Source: Acidobacteriota bacterium (lineage in GTDB: Bacteria > Acidobacteriota > Terriglobia > Acidiferrales > UBA7541). From it: a stretch of DNA of 13,260 nt. Both the position numbers and the translations under genes were made by a program. The stretch is taken from contig PKXT01000302.1 of NCBI GenBank assembly GCA_003133505.1, forward strand, positions 1 to 13,260. The letters are read 5' to 3'. The notes below the pieces were generated by a model that made no database searches, was not told where the DNA came from, and saw only the letters and a program-made list of their open reading frames with translations. Of the stretch, positions 12,971 to 13,260 are shown in pieces; position 1 is the stretch's first letter, and each line of letters begins with the position of its first letter.

Positions 12971-13260
12971 ATGGCCGCGGGACAATCCGAAATCCCTCAT
13001 ACGTCAACCGATGATGCGTTGCGCGCGCCGGAACTGGCGATTGCGCGAATGCTGCCGCCCAACGGCTGCAGCCTTGAAGATGCGCGGGCTTACGTTCGCT
13101 GGCTGGCCACCCACCAGTACGAGAATTTCCATGTGGTATCGAGACTGCTCCCGCGCCGCTATCACGATAGCTTTTACAGCGTTTATGCCTATTGCCGGTG
13201 GGCCGATGATTTGGGCGATGAGATTGGCGATAGTACGCGAGCCCTGCCATTGCTGGACGA
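12971..13260 (+). CDS. hpnC: Hydroxysqualene synthase HpnC, C-terminus beyond window
   Basis: The first 96 codons of a squalene/phytoene synthase-family protein run off the right edge. The text VYAYCRWADDLGDE (71-84) is the first aspartate-rich motif that binds the diphosphate-magnesium cluster. The preceding block (ENFHVVSRLLPRRYHDSFYSVYAYCR) is typical of HpnC, which turns presqualene diphosphate into hydroxysqualene. HpnD is a close relative and cannot be fully excluded from this fragment, but the block matches HpnC better. The ATG at 12971 is preceded by a purine-rich GAGAAAG. In HpnCDE systems hpnD and hpnE would be expected just downstream, outside the window. Confidence 0.88.
   Translation, partial: MAAGQSEIPHTSTDDALRAPELAIARMLPPNGCSLEDARAYVRWLATHQYENFHVVSRLLPRRYHDSFYSVYAYCRWADDLGDEIGDSTRALPLLD

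Overview
The window looks like a chromosomal segment of a soil-type Acidobacteriota or a close relative. This is inferred from the gene content and order (squalene-hopene cyclase, HpnH, HpnA, HpnG, two zinc dehydrogenases, HpnC) and from the style of the proteins. No 16S gene or other decisive marker is present. No tRNA, rRNA, transposase or CRISPR array was seen, and every gap between genes is shorter than 300 bases.

Layout. Positions 1-3318 hold three minus-strand genes: a two-domain GNAT acetyltransferase cut by the left edge, a small exported beta-propeller protein that looks truncated, and an ArnT/PMT-type membrane glycosyltransferase. After a divergent intergenic region (3319-3509) with a plausible promoter, all remaining genes are on the plus strand. 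A pair comes first: an LpxL/HtrB-type acyltransferase and a P-loop NTPase with a BioD/MobB-like loop. A 287-base gap with a near-consensus sigma70-type promoter (5235-5264) and a long leader follows. From 5489 to the right edge runs a compact hopanoid operon: shc, hpnH, hpnA, hpnG, two tandem zinc MDR dehydrogenases, and the start of hpnC. Two of its junctions are 4-base ATGA overlaps.

How the genes work together. HpnC, with HpnD and HpnE that would be expected just outside the window, makes squalene. Shc cyclises squalene to hopene. HpnH adds the 5'-deoxyadenosyl group, and HpnG removes adenine to leave ribosylhopane. Reduction of ribosylhopane to bacteriohopanetetrol has, as far as I know, no firmly assigned enzyme. 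The two MDR dehydrogenases sit directly after hpnG and are linked to each other by a stop/start overlap. They differ at the residue that usually sets NAD versus NADP preference. They are therefore good candidates for the missing side-chain redox step, and this is the most interesting point in the window. The upstream acyltransferase and glycosyltransferase are typical lipid A or envelope-modification proteins, so the neighbourhood as a whole has an outer-membrane lipid theme.

Smaller points of interest are a nested inverted repeat inside the GNAT coding sequence that encodes its odd inter-domain linker, a long shc leader with an overlapping short ORF, a Gly-rich C-terminal tail on HpnH, and hairpins on both sides of hpnG.
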